Assembly (NCBI GenBank): GCA_945862145.1
Contig: CAMAXE010000016.1
Coordinates: 1-64,000 of the forward strand
Direction: 5' to 3'
DNA: 64,000 bases
Origin: Klebsiella pneumoniae
GTDB taxonomy: Bacteria > Pseudomonadota > Gammaproteobacteria > Pseudomonadales > UBA5518
How positions within the stretch are numbered: the stretch's first letter is position 1; every line of letters starts with the position of its first letter. Under the pieces are notes generated by a model. That model was not told where the DNA came from and did no database searches. It saw nothing but the letters and a program-made list of their open reading frames with translations. Positions 1-8,900 of the stretch are shown one piece after another. Position numbers and translations under genes: made by a program.

Positions 1-7
1 GGCCTCG

Positions 8-112
8 GCCTGAAGCGCGGGTGCTGAAGAGCCTGAAGCGCGGGTGCTGAAGAGCCTGAAGCGCGGGTGCTGAAGAGCCTGAAGCGCGGGTGCTGAAGGG
101 CTGAAGCGCGGG
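8..112. repeat. 23-bp tandem repeat, about 4.5 copies
   Basis: Four head-to-tail copies of a 23-bp unit start at 8, 31, 54 and 77 and differ only at the last base of copy four. A partial fifth copy that has lost one base follows at 100-112. Each unit contains two tgaag motifs. Because 23 is not a multiple of three, the array is very unlikely to code for a repeated peptide. It lies just downstream of the ilvA stop codon. The array may extend left of the window. Confidence 0.9.
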
Positions 113-154
113 CACCGTGCCGCGCATTGCAGATGTCGCCGACGTGGCCCGCCC

Positions 155-1696
155 CTACGATCCCGCGAGAAACAGCCGGTAGGCGGGGTTCTCGGTCTCG
201 TCCCAATAGCTGTAGATGCTGTTCGATTCCAGCGTGCGGGCGAAGAAACCTGCCAGCGCCTCGCGTGCGCCAGGGGGCACCTGAAAACCCGCTAGCACCC
301 GGGCAAAGGCCGCACCGTGGTTGCGGTAGTGGAACATCGAGATATTCCAGCCCGGATCGAGAGCATTCAGGAAGTTGAGCAGCGCACCCGGGCGCTCGGG
401 GAACTCGAAGCGGTAGACGATTTCCTCGAGCCCAGCCACCGGCGCGTGCCCGCCCACCATATAACGTACGTGGAGCTTGGCCATCTCGTTATCGGTGAGA
501 TCCACCACCGGGTAGCCCTTCTGATGGAGATCCTGCACCAGCATCTGCCGGTCATCACCGCCAGGGGTCACCTGCACACCCACGAAGATGTTCGCCACGC
601 CGTCGTGTGCATACCTGTAGTTAAACTCGGTGATCCCGCGGCCGCGCCCGATGGCGCCGCAGAAAGCGCGGAAGCTGCCGGGCACCTCGGGGATGGTGAC
701 GCTGAACACCGCCTCGCGCTTCTCGCCAGTTTCGGTGCGCTCGGAGATATGGCGCAGCCGATCGAAGTTGGTGTTGGCGCCGGAATCGATCGCGAGCAAG
801 GTGCGATCGCGCAGGCCCTCGCGCGCGATGTATTTTTTCAGACCCGCAAGAGCCAGCGCGCCGGCGGGCTCGGCGATGGAGCGCGTGTCGTCGAAGATGT
901 CCTTGATGGCGGCGCACATCTCGTCGGTGTTCGCGGTGATCACCTCGTCGACGGTCTGGCGGATGACGCGGAAATTCTCCTTGCCGATCTGCGCCACAGC
1001 CACACCGTCGGCGAACAGTCCCACCTGCGGCAGGACCACACGCCTGCCGGCCTTCATGGCCTCATAGAGGCAGGCCGCATCCTCGGGCTCGACGCCGATC
1101 ACCTTCACCTGTGGCCGCACGTACTTGATGTAGGCCGCTACCCCGGCTAGCAGGCCACCGCCACCGCAGGGCACGAAGACCGCATCGAGCCCGCTCGAGA
1201 TCTGGCGCAGGATCTCCATGCCGATGGTGCCCTGACCCGCGATCACATCCGGATCGTCATAGGGGTGCACGTAGCAGAGCTGCTTTTCTTTCTCGAGCTT
1301 GCGGGCATGCTTGGAGGCATCGTCGTAGGCATCGCCGTGCAGCACCACCTTGGCGCCGCGGCTGCGTACCGCCGAGACCTTGATCTCGGGGGTGGTGCGA
1401 GGCATCACGATGGTGGCCTTTATCTTCATGCGTTCGGCCGCGAGCGCCACACCCTGGGCATGGTTGCCCGCCGATGCCGTGATCACGCCCCGCGCACGCT
1501 CGGCGGCCGTGAGGCCGGCCATCTTGTTGTAGGCGCCGCGCAGCTTGAACGAGAAAATCGGCTGCAGATCCTCGCGCTTCAGCAGGATGCGGTTGTCGAA
1601 GCGTGCCGAGAGCCGGCGCGCTTCGTCGATGGGCGTCTCGATGGCCACGTCGTAGACGCGGGAATCGAGGATGCGCTTGATATAGGAATTGGGCAT
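155..1696 (-). CDS. ilvA: Threonine ammonia-lyase, biosynthetic (threonine deaminase)
   Basis: Converts L-threonine to 2-oxobutanoate and ammonia, the first committed step of isoleucine synthesis. I start at the ATG at 1696 (513 residues); the open frame extends to 1897, but that extension is arginine-rich and does not look like IlvA, while E. coli IlvA is 514 residues. The PLP-binding lysine is about residue 51 in FSFKLRGAYNKM. The substrate loop SAGNHAQG is near 76 and the phosphate-binding PCGGGGLLAG near 180. The C-terminal third carries two ACT-like regulatory domains (about 330-400 and 425-495), as expected for the isoleucine-inhibited enzyme. It is transcribed away from rpiA. Confidence 0.96.
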   Translation of the reverse strand: MPNSYIKRILDSRVYDVAIETPIDEARRLSARFDNRILLKREDLQPIFSFKLRGAYNKMAGLTAAERARGVITASAGNHAQGVALAAERMKIKATIVMPRTTPEIKVSAVRSRGAKVVLHGDAYDDASKHARKLEKEKQLCYVHPYDDPDVIAGQGTIGMEILRQISSGLDAVFVPCGGGGLLAGVAAYIKYVRPQVKVIGVEPEDAACLYEAMKAGRRVVLPQVGLFADGVAVAQIGKENFRVIRQTVDEVITANTDEMCAAIKDIFDDTRSIAEPAGALALAGLKKYIAREGLRDRTLLAIDSGANTNFDRLRHISERTETGEKREAVFSVTIPEVPGSFRAFCGAIGRGRGITEFNYRYAHDGVANIFVGVQVTPGGDDRQMLVQDLHQKGYPVVDLTDNEMAKLHVRYMVGGHAPVAGLEEIVYRFEFPERPGALLNFLNALDPGWNISMFHYRNHGAAFARVLAGFQVPPGAREALAGFFARTLESNSIYSYWDETENPAYRLFLAGS

Positions 1697-1952
1697 TGCA
1701 GTCAGGCCGGATCGTGTGAGTCGGTGATGGTAGTCAGCGGGCCGCGGGCGCGCCACCCGGTCACGGGTTTTTGGGGTGATCAAGCAGTGTGCCGCGCCCG
1801 GGATCCGGCGTGGAGAGCTGATCGCCCGGAAAATTGCCCGTCGCGGACGCGATAACGCCGACCCCTGATGGCGACGTGCGGGCAGCGGCACTGACACGAT
1901 GCGCTCTGTTCACGTAAGCTCGCCGAACGCTCGGTACGGCAGGATCGCGAGG

Positions 1953-2630
1953 ATGAAAACCCAGGCACAACTCAAGCAGGACGTGGCGCAGGCTGCCTTC
2001 GACTACGTGCGGGGCCGGGTAGGCGACAAAGCCGTGCTGGGTATCGGCACGGGCTCGACGGCAAACTGCTTCATCGACCTGCTGGCAGGCATCAAAGCGC
2101 AGATCGACGCCACGGTGGCGAGCTCCGAGGCCTCTGCCCAGCGGCTGCGTTCGCACGGCATCCCGGTGCTCGACCTGAACGCAGTAGACGGCGTGGATAT
2201 CTACATCGATGGCGCGGACGAAGCCAACGCAGCGCTCGAACTGGTGAAAGGCGGCGGCGGTGCGCTCACGCGCGAGAAAATCGTGGCCGCCGTGGCGCGG
2301 GAATTCGTGTGCATTGCCGACGAAAGCAAACTGGTAGCCCGGCTGGGCACCTTCCCGCTGCCCGTGGAGGTGATCCCGATGGCGCGCAGCCACGTCGGTC
2401 GTGAACTGCTGAAGCTCGGCGCCGATCCGGTCTACCGGCAAGGCGTGGTCACCGACAACGGCAACATCATCATCGACGCGTACGGCCTGCAGGTGCAGGA
2501 CGCACGCGCGCTGGAAGAGCGGATCAACAACATCACCGGTGTGGTCTGCAACGGGCTCTTCGCACGGCGTCCGGCGGATCTGCTGCTACTCGCCGGCCAG
2601 AACGGCGTGAGGGAGCTGCGGGCTCGCTGA
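1953..2630 (+). CDS. rpiA: Ribose-5-phosphate isomerase A
   Basis: Interconverts ribose 5-phosphate and ribulose 5-phosphate in the pentose phosphate pathway. The 225-residue product from the ATG at 1953 (MKTQAQLKQ) fits the usual family length of about 220; the upstream ATG at 1899 would add an atypical leader. Diagnostic motifs are [15 protein letters not shown], the catalytic DGADEAN loop and [12 protein letters not shown]. It is divergent from ilvA across 256 bp, an arrangement common in gammaproteobacteria. Confidence 0.96.
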   Translation: MKTQAQLKQDVAQAAFDYVRGRVGDKAVLGIGTGSTANCFIDLLAGIKAQIDATVASSEASAQRLRSHGIPVLDLNAVDGVDIYIDGADEANAALELVKGGGGALTREKIVAAVAREFVCIADESKLVARLGTFPLPVEVIPMARSHVGRELLKLGADPVYRQGVVTDNGNIIIDAYGLQVQDARALEERINNITGVVCNGLFARRPADLLLLAGQNGVRELRAR

Positions 2631-2661
2631 GGGTTATCCGGACGCGGCAAGCGCAGATCCC

Positions 2662-4257
2662 TCAGACCACCGCCGTCCTCACGCTCACAACCCCGGCAAT
2701 CTCCGCCAACACCCGGTCGCCCGGCACCAGCGGCCCCACCCCTGCAGGCGTGCCGGTTAGCAGCACATCGCCGGGCCAGAACGTGAAATGCCGGCTCGCG
2801 TGGCACACGAGCTCGATGATTGGCGTCACCATCTGCGCACTGCTGGCAAACTGACGACGCCGACCGTTCACCACCAGCCGGATCTGCAGCGCGGTCAGAT
2901 CGACATCCGGGTCGGGTGGCACGAACTCGCTGAGCGCGCAGGCGCCATCGAATCCCTTGGCGATCTCCCAGGGCTGACCCTTGGCTTTAAGACGGTCCTG
3001 CTCGTCGCGGAGCGTGAGATCCAACGCCACGCCAATGCCGGCGATCGCGGCGCGGGCCTGCGCGGGGGTAGCGTTGCGCAGTTCCCGACCGATCAGCAGC
3101 GCGATCTCGGTCTCGTGGTGCACGCTGCCGCGGTCCACCGGCACCCGCACGGCCGGCGCAAGATCAACCACGCTGGAAGGCGGCTTGATGAACAGCAACG
3201 GCTGCTCGGGCACCGCGTTGCCCAACTCGGCCGCGTGAGCGGCGTAGTTGCGCCCCACGCAGACCACTTTGCCAACAGGCAATCCGGCGAGCGAGCCATC
3301 CGCGAAGGCATGGCAATAGCCGCCCGTGCCTACCGCGGGCGTGCGGGGAAGACGCTCGGGTGCAAGCCGACGAACCAGCCGCTTGCGCGCGCCAGACTGC
3401 AACAGCGCCTGCAGGCGGTGCTGCGCCCGTTCGCGGGCGCGCGGCATGCGGTCGCGCAACGTCACTACCAACCGCTGCAGCAGGGCGGCATACCGCGAAT
3501 CGGCGGCGCATGACGGCGTCCCGATCAGTCCTTCCAGCACGGTGGCGTGGGTGTCGAAATCCTGATGATCACCAAGGGCGGTCTGCAAACGGCGCACCCG
3601 GTCAATCAGGTCACGCGGCTCCCGGGCGGAATCGACGGTTGCGTAGAGTTCGAGGAGATAGCGGCTGCGCTTGGCACGCTTGCGCAGTTCATGCCAGTCC
3701 TCGACCGGAGAGTCGGGCTCAAGCGCCCGGCCGCGGCGACAGAGCTTGCGCAGGGTGGTCCGCGTGGCGTGGGCCAGCACCGGCCGGCCTGGCCACTCGG
3801 GCTGATACAACGGCACGGCTGCCAGCGCCTCCAACCGCGCGATCAGCCGGTGCCCGCGATGACTGCGGAAGGCCGCCAGCATGGCACGACGCTCGCGGTT
3901 ACGCAGACGTGCGATGTCGCGCATCAACAGGCGTATCGCGGGGTCGGCTGTATCAGGCGGGGAGCCCAGATAATCCGGCAGCCGCTCGAGCAGCACGTCC
4001 ATGTCGCGAAGCCCGCTGCCATGACCCGCGAGCCAGCGACACTCACTCACCAGTTCGGCGGCATCCTCTACAGGGCCGTGACCCTCGAGTGCGCCCAGTG
4101 CACTGCGCAGACGGCGCAATTCCACCCGCATATCGTGCAGCGCCTCGATATCGGCGTCGCTTTCCACACGGGGCATCAGCACCGCGAGTCGCCCTGCTGC
4201 AGCCCCGAAAAGGGCAAGCAGCGCTTGGCGCTCGGCGGCAATCAGAGGATGCAGCAT
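2662..4257 (-). CDS. CHAD domain fused to fumarylacetoacetate hydrolase-family domain
   Basis: A single 531-residue frame carries two unrelated domains. Residues 1 to about 290 form a CHAD domain: helical, rich in Arg/Lys and His, with conserved LHDMRVELRRLR and WHELRKRAKRSRYLLELY patches. CHAD domains bind polyphosphate. Residues about 317-531 closely resemble the FAH-family hydrolase YcgM, with KVVCVGRNYAAHAAELGN, the metal-binding VHHETEIALLIG, IGVALDLTLRDEQ and the terminal GDVLLTGTPAGVGPL. I found no in-frame ATG, GTG or TTG at the domain junction that would let the FAH part be made alone. It lies 71 bp downstream of sixA on the same strand; sixA-CHAD neighbourhoods are common, but the FAH fusion is not one I know. 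The join could be a real fusion or a sequencing artefact. Confidence 0.88.
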   Translation of the reverse strand: MLHPLIAAERQALLALFGAAAGRLAVLMPRVESDADIEALHDMRVELRRLRSALGALEGHGPVEDAAELVSECRWLAGHGSGLRDMDVLLERLPDYLGSPPDTADPAIRLLMRDIARLRNRERRAMLAAFRSHRGHRLIARLEALAAVPLYQPEWPGRPVLAHATRTTLRKLCRRGRALEPDSPVEDWHELRKRAKRSRYLLELYATVDSAREPRDLIDRVRRLQTALGDHQDFDTHATVLEGLIGTPSCAADSRYAALLQRLVVTLRDRMPRARERAQHRLQALLQSGARKRLVRRLAPERLPRTPAVGTGGYCHAFADGSLAGLPVGKVVCVGRNYAAHAAELGNAVPEQPLLFIKPPSSVVDLAPAVRVPVDRGSVHHETEIALLIGRELRNATPAQARAAIAGIGVALDLTLRDEQDRLKAKGQPWEIAKGFDGACALSEFVPPDPDVDLTALQIRLVVNGRRRQFASSAQMVTPIIELVCHASRHFTFWPGDVLLTGTPAGVGPLVPGDRVLAEIAGVVSVRTAVV

Positions 4258-4328
4258 GATTTATCATCGCGCGTGCGGGGCGGAAATGCCAGCAGGGCAT
4301 GATCCCCGAACCGTTACCGCGAGGCAGA

Positions 4329-4829
4329 TCAAGGAACGCGGCGCTTGGGGTAGTCGAAGGACCACTCCCCCGGCTGGCTGTCCGGAACGGGCTTCCAACT
4401 GCGGGCGTCGTAATCGAGGCAGAGCACGCCGCAGGTGGGGACGTTTCCGATGTGCAACGCGTGACAGAGCTGGTTGGCGAGTTCGGTCAGGGTGGGGTTA
4501 TGGCCGACCATGAGCACCGATCCGACGCCGGCGGGTAGCGTCGCAATCACTCGCAGCCAGGTCTCCACGCTCGCCTCGTAGAGGGATGGCTCGACCCTGA
4601 TGTCGGCCCCGGCAATGCCGAGCTCGGCAGCCATCAGCTGCGCCGTGGTGAGCGCGCGGCGGGCCGGACTGGCGATCACTAGCGCAGGCGCCTGGCCCCG
4701 CTCGCTCAGGCGGCGCGCCATGTCGGGCGCATTGCGCAGCCCGCGCTCGTTCAGCGGGCGATCGATGTCGTCCTGACCGGGGGTAGCCCAGCTCGACTTG
4801 GCATGACGGACCAGGATGAGGCGTTTCAT
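4329..4829 (-). CDS. sixA: Phosphohistidine phosphatase SixA
   Basis: Histidine-phosphatase (RHG) family enzyme of 166 residues; in E. coli SixA dephosphorylates phosphohistidine on phosphotransfer proteins. The catalytic RHAKSSW motif lies at residues 8-14, and the second catalytic histidine is in VLMVGHNPTLTELANQL near residue 110. The short form without extra domains is typical of SixA. It is the likely first gene of an operon with the CHAD-FAH gene. Confidence 0.9.
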   Translation of the reverse strand: MKRLILVRHAKSSWATPGQDDIDRPLNERGLRNAPDMARRLSERGQAPALVIASPARRALTTAQLMAAELGIAGADIRVEPSLYEASVETWLRVIATLPAGVGSVLMVGHNPTLTELANQLCHALHIGNVPTCGVLCLDYDARSWKPVPDSQPGEWSFDYPKRRVP

Positions 4830-4989
4830 GGTGTGTCCCAGGCGTCAGGGATGGGTCGCTGCTTAGCGCCAAAGCGCCAGCACCTGATCACGGATGTGCG
4901 AGGTTGTTACACTTGGGGCGCCGATTGCCCCAGCTGTGTAGCCATCGGGTTTTCGAAAGCAGCCTGCTCATCCAAGAGGACAGCCTCTC

Positions 4990-5469
4990 ATGCCCCGTTT
5001 CGATAGCACACGCTACACCGCTGTTTTTTTTCTTATGGCTCTAGGAGCGTTTCCGGCCTTCGCGGCGGACAGCACGGATATACGTTCCTTGATGACCGCT
5101 CAGGAGTTCACCGAGGCAGGCTTGAGCAAGTTGTCCAAGGAAGAAATCGAAACGCTTAATCGCTGGCTGGTTCGTTACACCGTCAAGGACGCTCCGGCAT
5201 TGATACGAACGGATCCCGTTATTCGGGCAGAAATCAAGAAGTCGGAGACGTCCGGGATAAAGAGTCGCATCGCAGGTGAGTTTCAGGGATGGAGCGGCAA
5301 CACCCTCTTCCAGCTCGAAAATGGTCAGGTCTGGCGGCAACGCTTGCCGGGGCGATGGGTAACGCGCAGATCAAGCCCAGAGGTCGAGATCAAGAAAAAC
5401 ATGCTGGGATTCTGGGTCATGCGCGTGATCGATGGTGGGATGAGTATCGGCGTCACCGGTCCGGAATGA
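4990..5469 (+). CDS. Small secreted protein of unknown function
   Basis: I do not recognise a named family. The 159-residue product has a clear Sec signal peptide (about residues 1-25, hydrophobic core FFLMALGAF, likely cleavage after AFA). The mature part starts with a helical, charged region (LSKLSKEEIETLNRWLVRYT) and ends with a beta-rich part containing FQLENGQVWRQRLPGRW, a pattern seen in small periplasmic beta-barrel-like domains. A good ribosome binding site (aagagga) lies about nine bases before the ATG. It is divergent from sixA and its last 17 bases overlap the end of the convergent sulfotransferase gene. Confidence 0.75.
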   Translation: MPRFDSTRYTAVFFLMALGAFPAFAADSTDIRSLMTAQEFTEAGLSKLSKEEIETLNRWLVRYTVKDAPALIRTDPVIRAEIKKSETSGIKSRIAGEFQGWSGNTLFQLENGQVWRQRLPGRWVTRRSSPEVEIKKNMLGFWVMRVIDGGMSIGVTGPE

Positions 5470-7027
5470 GGCCTCGTGCCGCGAGGGCGGCGCGCAGGGG
5501 AGCGAGCTGTGTCGCATAGCGCTTCCACTTGCCGATCGAATTTCCGTGAAGCGGTGCGCGCACCTGGACGGCGCTTGCCGTAAACACAGGTTGCTGGTTT
5601 CTTTCAAATGCCAGCATCCCCGGCTCGAACTCCATGCCGATGTGATCCATCAGCCGTCGCAGTTCCTGCTCTGGCTCGATCACCAGATTTTCGTATCGCA
5701 CCTCGACGAATCGGTCTTCAAAAAGATTCGCCCAATGGCGAGCCAGCCGGTCGAAGGCCGACATGTACTGGGCAAGATCGTCGAATTTGTATGAATAGCG
5801 GAAGTACACCTGCTTGTAGAGCGCAAGGCAGGTATCCATGGGGTCGCGTCTGACAAGGACAAACCGCGCATCCGGAAACGCTTTCGCTATCCAGCCTGCA
5901 TACATGAAGTTCTCGGGGAATTTATCGATGAACATCTTGCACGGGCCGACCAGCCGGTGCCGGATGAACCGCAGGTACGCGGCCGCAACGGATTCCGGTG
6001 AATCAAGCGCGAGAGCGGCGCGCAAGTCGGCCGGGGCCAGGGCGATTCCCGGCGTCGCCCCCACCGCAAGCTGCAACGCCATCACGAATGCGTAGCTTTC
6101 ACCGATGCTGCTGATAGCGGTATGGCTGGACAGCATCCGATCGAGAAGCGTGGTGCCGGTGCGCGGCAGACCGATGATAAAAATCGGCTCAGGAACTGCT
6201 TTCTGACGCTCAGGCCCGGCCTGACCTAGCCATTTCCTGCTGGTGTTTTCGATTATCGAGTCCACCAATCGCACATCTTGTTCGACACGATAGGGCGACG
6301 CCGCGGCAGCAGCCTGTGCGCCGGCCCGGTAACACTCGAACGACTCGTCCCACTGGGACAAGTCCTCCAGTTCTTTTCCGATCGCATAGTGAAGGAATAT
6401 GTTTTTTGTCTGATCATCGGTTTCCGTCACGAGTTCCTGCATTGCCCTGACGTGATCGAATGATATGGCGGTACGCACGTTAGACAGCTCGAAGTGATAG
6501 CGCTTGTGCCTGGGATATCTGTCGAGCAGTGACTGGTAAATGCTCGCAGCCTGATCGACCTGTCCGAGTGTGACTTTCTCGGCCGCTAGATGAGCCTGGA
6601 AGCTTTCTATGTCGGGCTGCAGGACGTGGGCCTGCTCGAAGAGCCCGTGTGACTTCAGATGCAGACCGAGCCTGCGGTATACGAGGCCCGCCATGCACAG
6701 GTAATAGGGGCTGTTGGAAAGCGCCGGCGCATAGGCGTCCAACAGCCCGATCGCGTCCGGATACCTGCCGGAGATCTGGTAAACATTCGCCAGTTCGATC
6801 GCCGCGTCATAGCGTCGCGCATCGGCAGCAATCGCACGCTCGAAAGCACGACACGCGTCCTGCGTGCGGTTCTGGAGCTTTCTGGCCAGACCGACGAGAA
6901 ATTGGCCTGAAGGATCGGCGGGATTCCGGGACAAGAGTGTTTGAGCTGCCCGCTCGGCAGCTTGCCAGTCGCCACGCTGGACACCGGCTTGCGCCGCAGC
7001 AAGGAGCTCTCGGGTTTCTTCATCCAT
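5453..7027 (-). CDS. TPR-repeat sulfotransferase (paralogue A)
   Basis: A 523-residue protein with an N-terminal array of tetratricopeptide-like helical repeats (about residues 1-240) and a C-terminal P-loop sulfotransferase domain. The PAPS 5'-phosphosulfate loop is IFIIGLPRTGTTLLDRML near residue 280, and the 3'-phosphate-binding strand/helix FVLVRRDPMDTCLALYKQVY follows. No signal peptide is visible, so a cytoplasmic enzyme using PAPS is likely; the acceptor is unknown. I chose the ATG at 7027 because it follows a gggag ribosome site; the frame is open to 7090. It lies 70 bp downstream of a paralogue on the same strand. Confidence 0.9.
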   Translation of the reverse strand: MDEETRELLAAAQAGVQRGDWQAAERAAQTLLSRNPADPSGQFLVGLARKLQNRTQDACRAFERAIAADARRYDAAIELANVYQISGRYPDAIGLLDAYAPALSNSPYYLCMAGLVYRRLGLHLKSHGLFEQAHVLQPDIESFQAHLAAEKVTLGQVDQAASIYQSLLDRYPRHKRYHFELSNVRTAISFDHVRAMQELVTETDDQTKNIFLHYAIGKELEDLSQWDESFECYRAGAQAAAAASPYRVEQDVRLVDSIIENTSRKWLGQAGPERQKAVPEPIFIIGLPRTGTTLLDRMLSSHTAISSIGESYAFVMALQLAVGATPGIALAPADLRAALALDSPESVAAAYLRFIRHRLVGPCKMFIDKFPENFMYAGWIAKAFPDARFVLVRRDPMDTCLALYKQVYFRYSYKFDDLAQYMSAFDRLARHWANLFEDRFVEVRYENLVIEPEQELRRLMDHIGMEFEPGMLAFERNQQPVFTASAVQVRAPLHGNSIGKWKRYATQLAPLRAALAARGLIPDR

Positions 7028-7097
7028 TTTCCGGGCTCCCCGGTCGATGCCTTGGCTCGATGACGCGTTCAGCCTGGCGGAGGGCTGCACGCAACCG

Positions 7098-8684
7098 TCA
7101 GGGTACCGGTATTCCCTCGTTCAGCAGGGCGACTCTGAGAGGTTCGAGATGCGTGGCGAACCGATGCCATTTCCCAACGGAATCCGGATAAATGGGCCGC
7201 CGTACCTGCATGGCACTCGCGGTAGTACACGCAGAAGGGTTCGAGTGGAAGTTCAGGCATTCGGGCTCGAACTCCAGCCCGAGCGCTTGCAGCAGAGCCC
7301 TTATCTGCGGCTCGGGTTCCCGTATCAACTCTTCGTAGGACACCTCGATCAGCCGGTCACCGAGCACGTTCTTCCAGTGCTCGTGCAGCCTGACGTGCGC
7401 CGCATAGTAGCGGGCAAGATTCTCCTGACTGTAGGAGTACTTGTAAGCCCAGGTGAACACCTGTTTGTACATCGAAAAACACGCATCCATCGGGTGGCGC
7501 CGCAGGGACACCAGCTTCGCGCCAGGAAAGGCCTTCGCGATCAGCCCGAGATACAGATCGTTATACGGCAGCTTCTCGATGAAAAAGCGCTCAGGGCCCA
7601 ACCGGTATTCAGCGCAAGACAGATACGTCTCCGCAATCCGGTCGACACCGATCCGCGCGCAGGCATCGATTATTTCCAGTGCGATCTGCTCCCGCGTATG
7701 ACAACCGCTCGCGTCCCTCACGGCCCGCGGCAGAAACTGTGTCTCACCCAGGCTTTGCACACTCGAATGGCACTCGAGGATCCGCTCGACAAGCGTTGTG
7801 CCCGTGCGCGGCAACCCGACGATAAAAATCGGGGTTTTCTCCGGGTTTTGCGGCCTGCGCGGCTTGATTTCAGCAAACCATTCGACAGTGAAAACGCTGA
7901 TGATCCGATCGATGATCTGGATGTCCTTCGAAACGTCGTACGACATGCGGCTCGATACCGCATCGCAACCGCGGGCGTAGTAGTCAAAGGCAAGGTCCCA
8001 CTGCTGCAGATCCTCCAACTCCTTGGCGATCGCGAAATACAGGAACACATTTCTGTCCGGCGGGAGCTGCTCCCTCGCGAGGATGGATATCATCCAGTCG
8101 ACATGGGAGCGGTCTGTCGCTTTCTTCAGCCGCGAGAGGTGGTGATGGTTTCTCTGATGAGAGGGTTTCGCGCTGAGCAGACCCCGGTACAGGGCCTCAG
8201 CGTCATCGATTCTCCCGAGATATGCAGAGCAAGCGGCAAGATTGGCCCTGAACAGCTCGATGTCTGGCTGCAGGGTGGTGGCGCGCTTGTACAAGGGCCA
8301 GGCTCGCTCGGGCAAACCGATGCTGTCGAATACCGTTGCTGCCATGTCCAGATAACGTGGGCTGTTCGACAGCAGCGGAACGTAGACCTCCAGCACGTTA
8401 AGGGCGGCAGCGTTGTTCTGCGCGATCACCAACTGATCGGCCATCTCGATGGCGGCATCGTAACGGCCCTCATCGAGCTTCAGCGCTGCACTGAAGCTTT
8501 GCAGCGCAGGCCTGTGCTGCCCGAGGCCTTTGAAATGCAGCCCACGCAGGAAGTGCCCCTCTGCCGCATCGGGGTTGCGCTCGAGAATCCGGGTTGCCGA
8601 ATCGCCTACGGTGTTCCAGTCGAACAGTTGCGCCGCGCGCCGTGCGCGCTCGCTCAGTTCGCGCTCATCCTGTTCACGGCTCAC
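7098..8684 (-). CDS. TPR-repeat sulfotransferase (paralogue B)
   Basis: A 528-residue paralogue of the next gene downstream, with the same plan: TPR-like helices in the first half, then a sulfotransferase domain with IFIVGLPRTGTTLVERIL near residue 285 and LVSLRRHPMDACFSMYKQVF as the 3'-phosphate motif. The C-terminal segments of both copies share the pattern SxGKWxRxATxLxPLR. The start is GTG at 8684 behind a gagg ribosome site. The pair appears to be a tandem duplication followed by divergence, probably co-transcribed, and lies just past the TonB-receptor terminator. Confidence 0.9.
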   Translation of the reverse strand: MSREQDERELSERARRAAQLFDWNTVGDSATRILERNPDAAEGHFLRGLHFKGLGQHRPALQSFSAALKLDEGRYDAAIEMADQLVIAQNNAAALNVLEVYVPLLSNSPRYLDMAATVFDSIGLPERAWPLYKRATTLQPDIELFRANLAACSAYLGRIDDAEALYRGLLSAKPSHQRNHHHLSRLKKATDRSHVDWMISILAREQLPPDRNVFLYFAIAKELEDLQQWDLAFDYYARGCDAVSSRMSYDVSKDIQIIDRIISVFTVEWFAEIKPRRPQNPEKTPIFIVGLPRTGTTLVERILECHSSVQSLGETQFLPRAVRDASGCHTREQIALEIIDACARIGVDRIAETYLSCAEYRLGPERFFIEKLPYNDLYLGLIAKAFPGAKLVSLRRHPMDACFSMYKQVFTWAYKYSYSQENLARYYAAHVRLHEHWKNVLGDRLIEVSYEELIREPEPQIRALLQALGLEFEPECLNFHSNPSACTTASAMQVRRPIYPDSVGKWHRFATHLEPLRVALLNEGIPVP

Positions 8685-8849
8685 GGGAGTGGGACCTCTG
8701 CTCGGATTGCCAATGCAAGAGCGATTTTAAACGCCAACCATACACTGGCCGGATCACCACACATCTCGGTCGCGTCGACTCGTAGCCACCGCCCAGTGCG
8801 GGCCAACCCGCAAGCTGCGGGAGCAGTGCTGGGTTGCAGATTGATCGTC

Positions 8850-8882
8850 TAGAAAAGAAAAATGGGCCGCAAGCGGCCCATT
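8850..8882 (-). terminator. Intrinsic terminator of the TonB-receptor gene
   Basis: A perfect 10-bp inverted repeat (arms 8861-8870 and 8873-8882, two-base loop) is followed on the minus strand by a T-rich tract (8850-8860). It starts 18 bp after the receptor stop codon. There is no T-run on the plus-strand side, so it is directional. Confidence 0.9.
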
Positions 8883-8900
8883 CTTCCGATCACCCATTAA

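Noticed and set aside
8-112. CRISPR array
   Set aside because: The 23-bp units are directly adjacent with no spacers and no cas genes are near.
1755-1776. Terminator-like hairpin with T-run upstream of ilvA and rpiA
   Set aside because: The stem is only 5 bp and no plus-strand transcript is expected to end there; too weak to call.
7047-8852. 601-codon plus-strand open frame
   Set aside because: It is antisense to sulfotransferase paralogue B; the minus-strand product has intact PAPS motifs.
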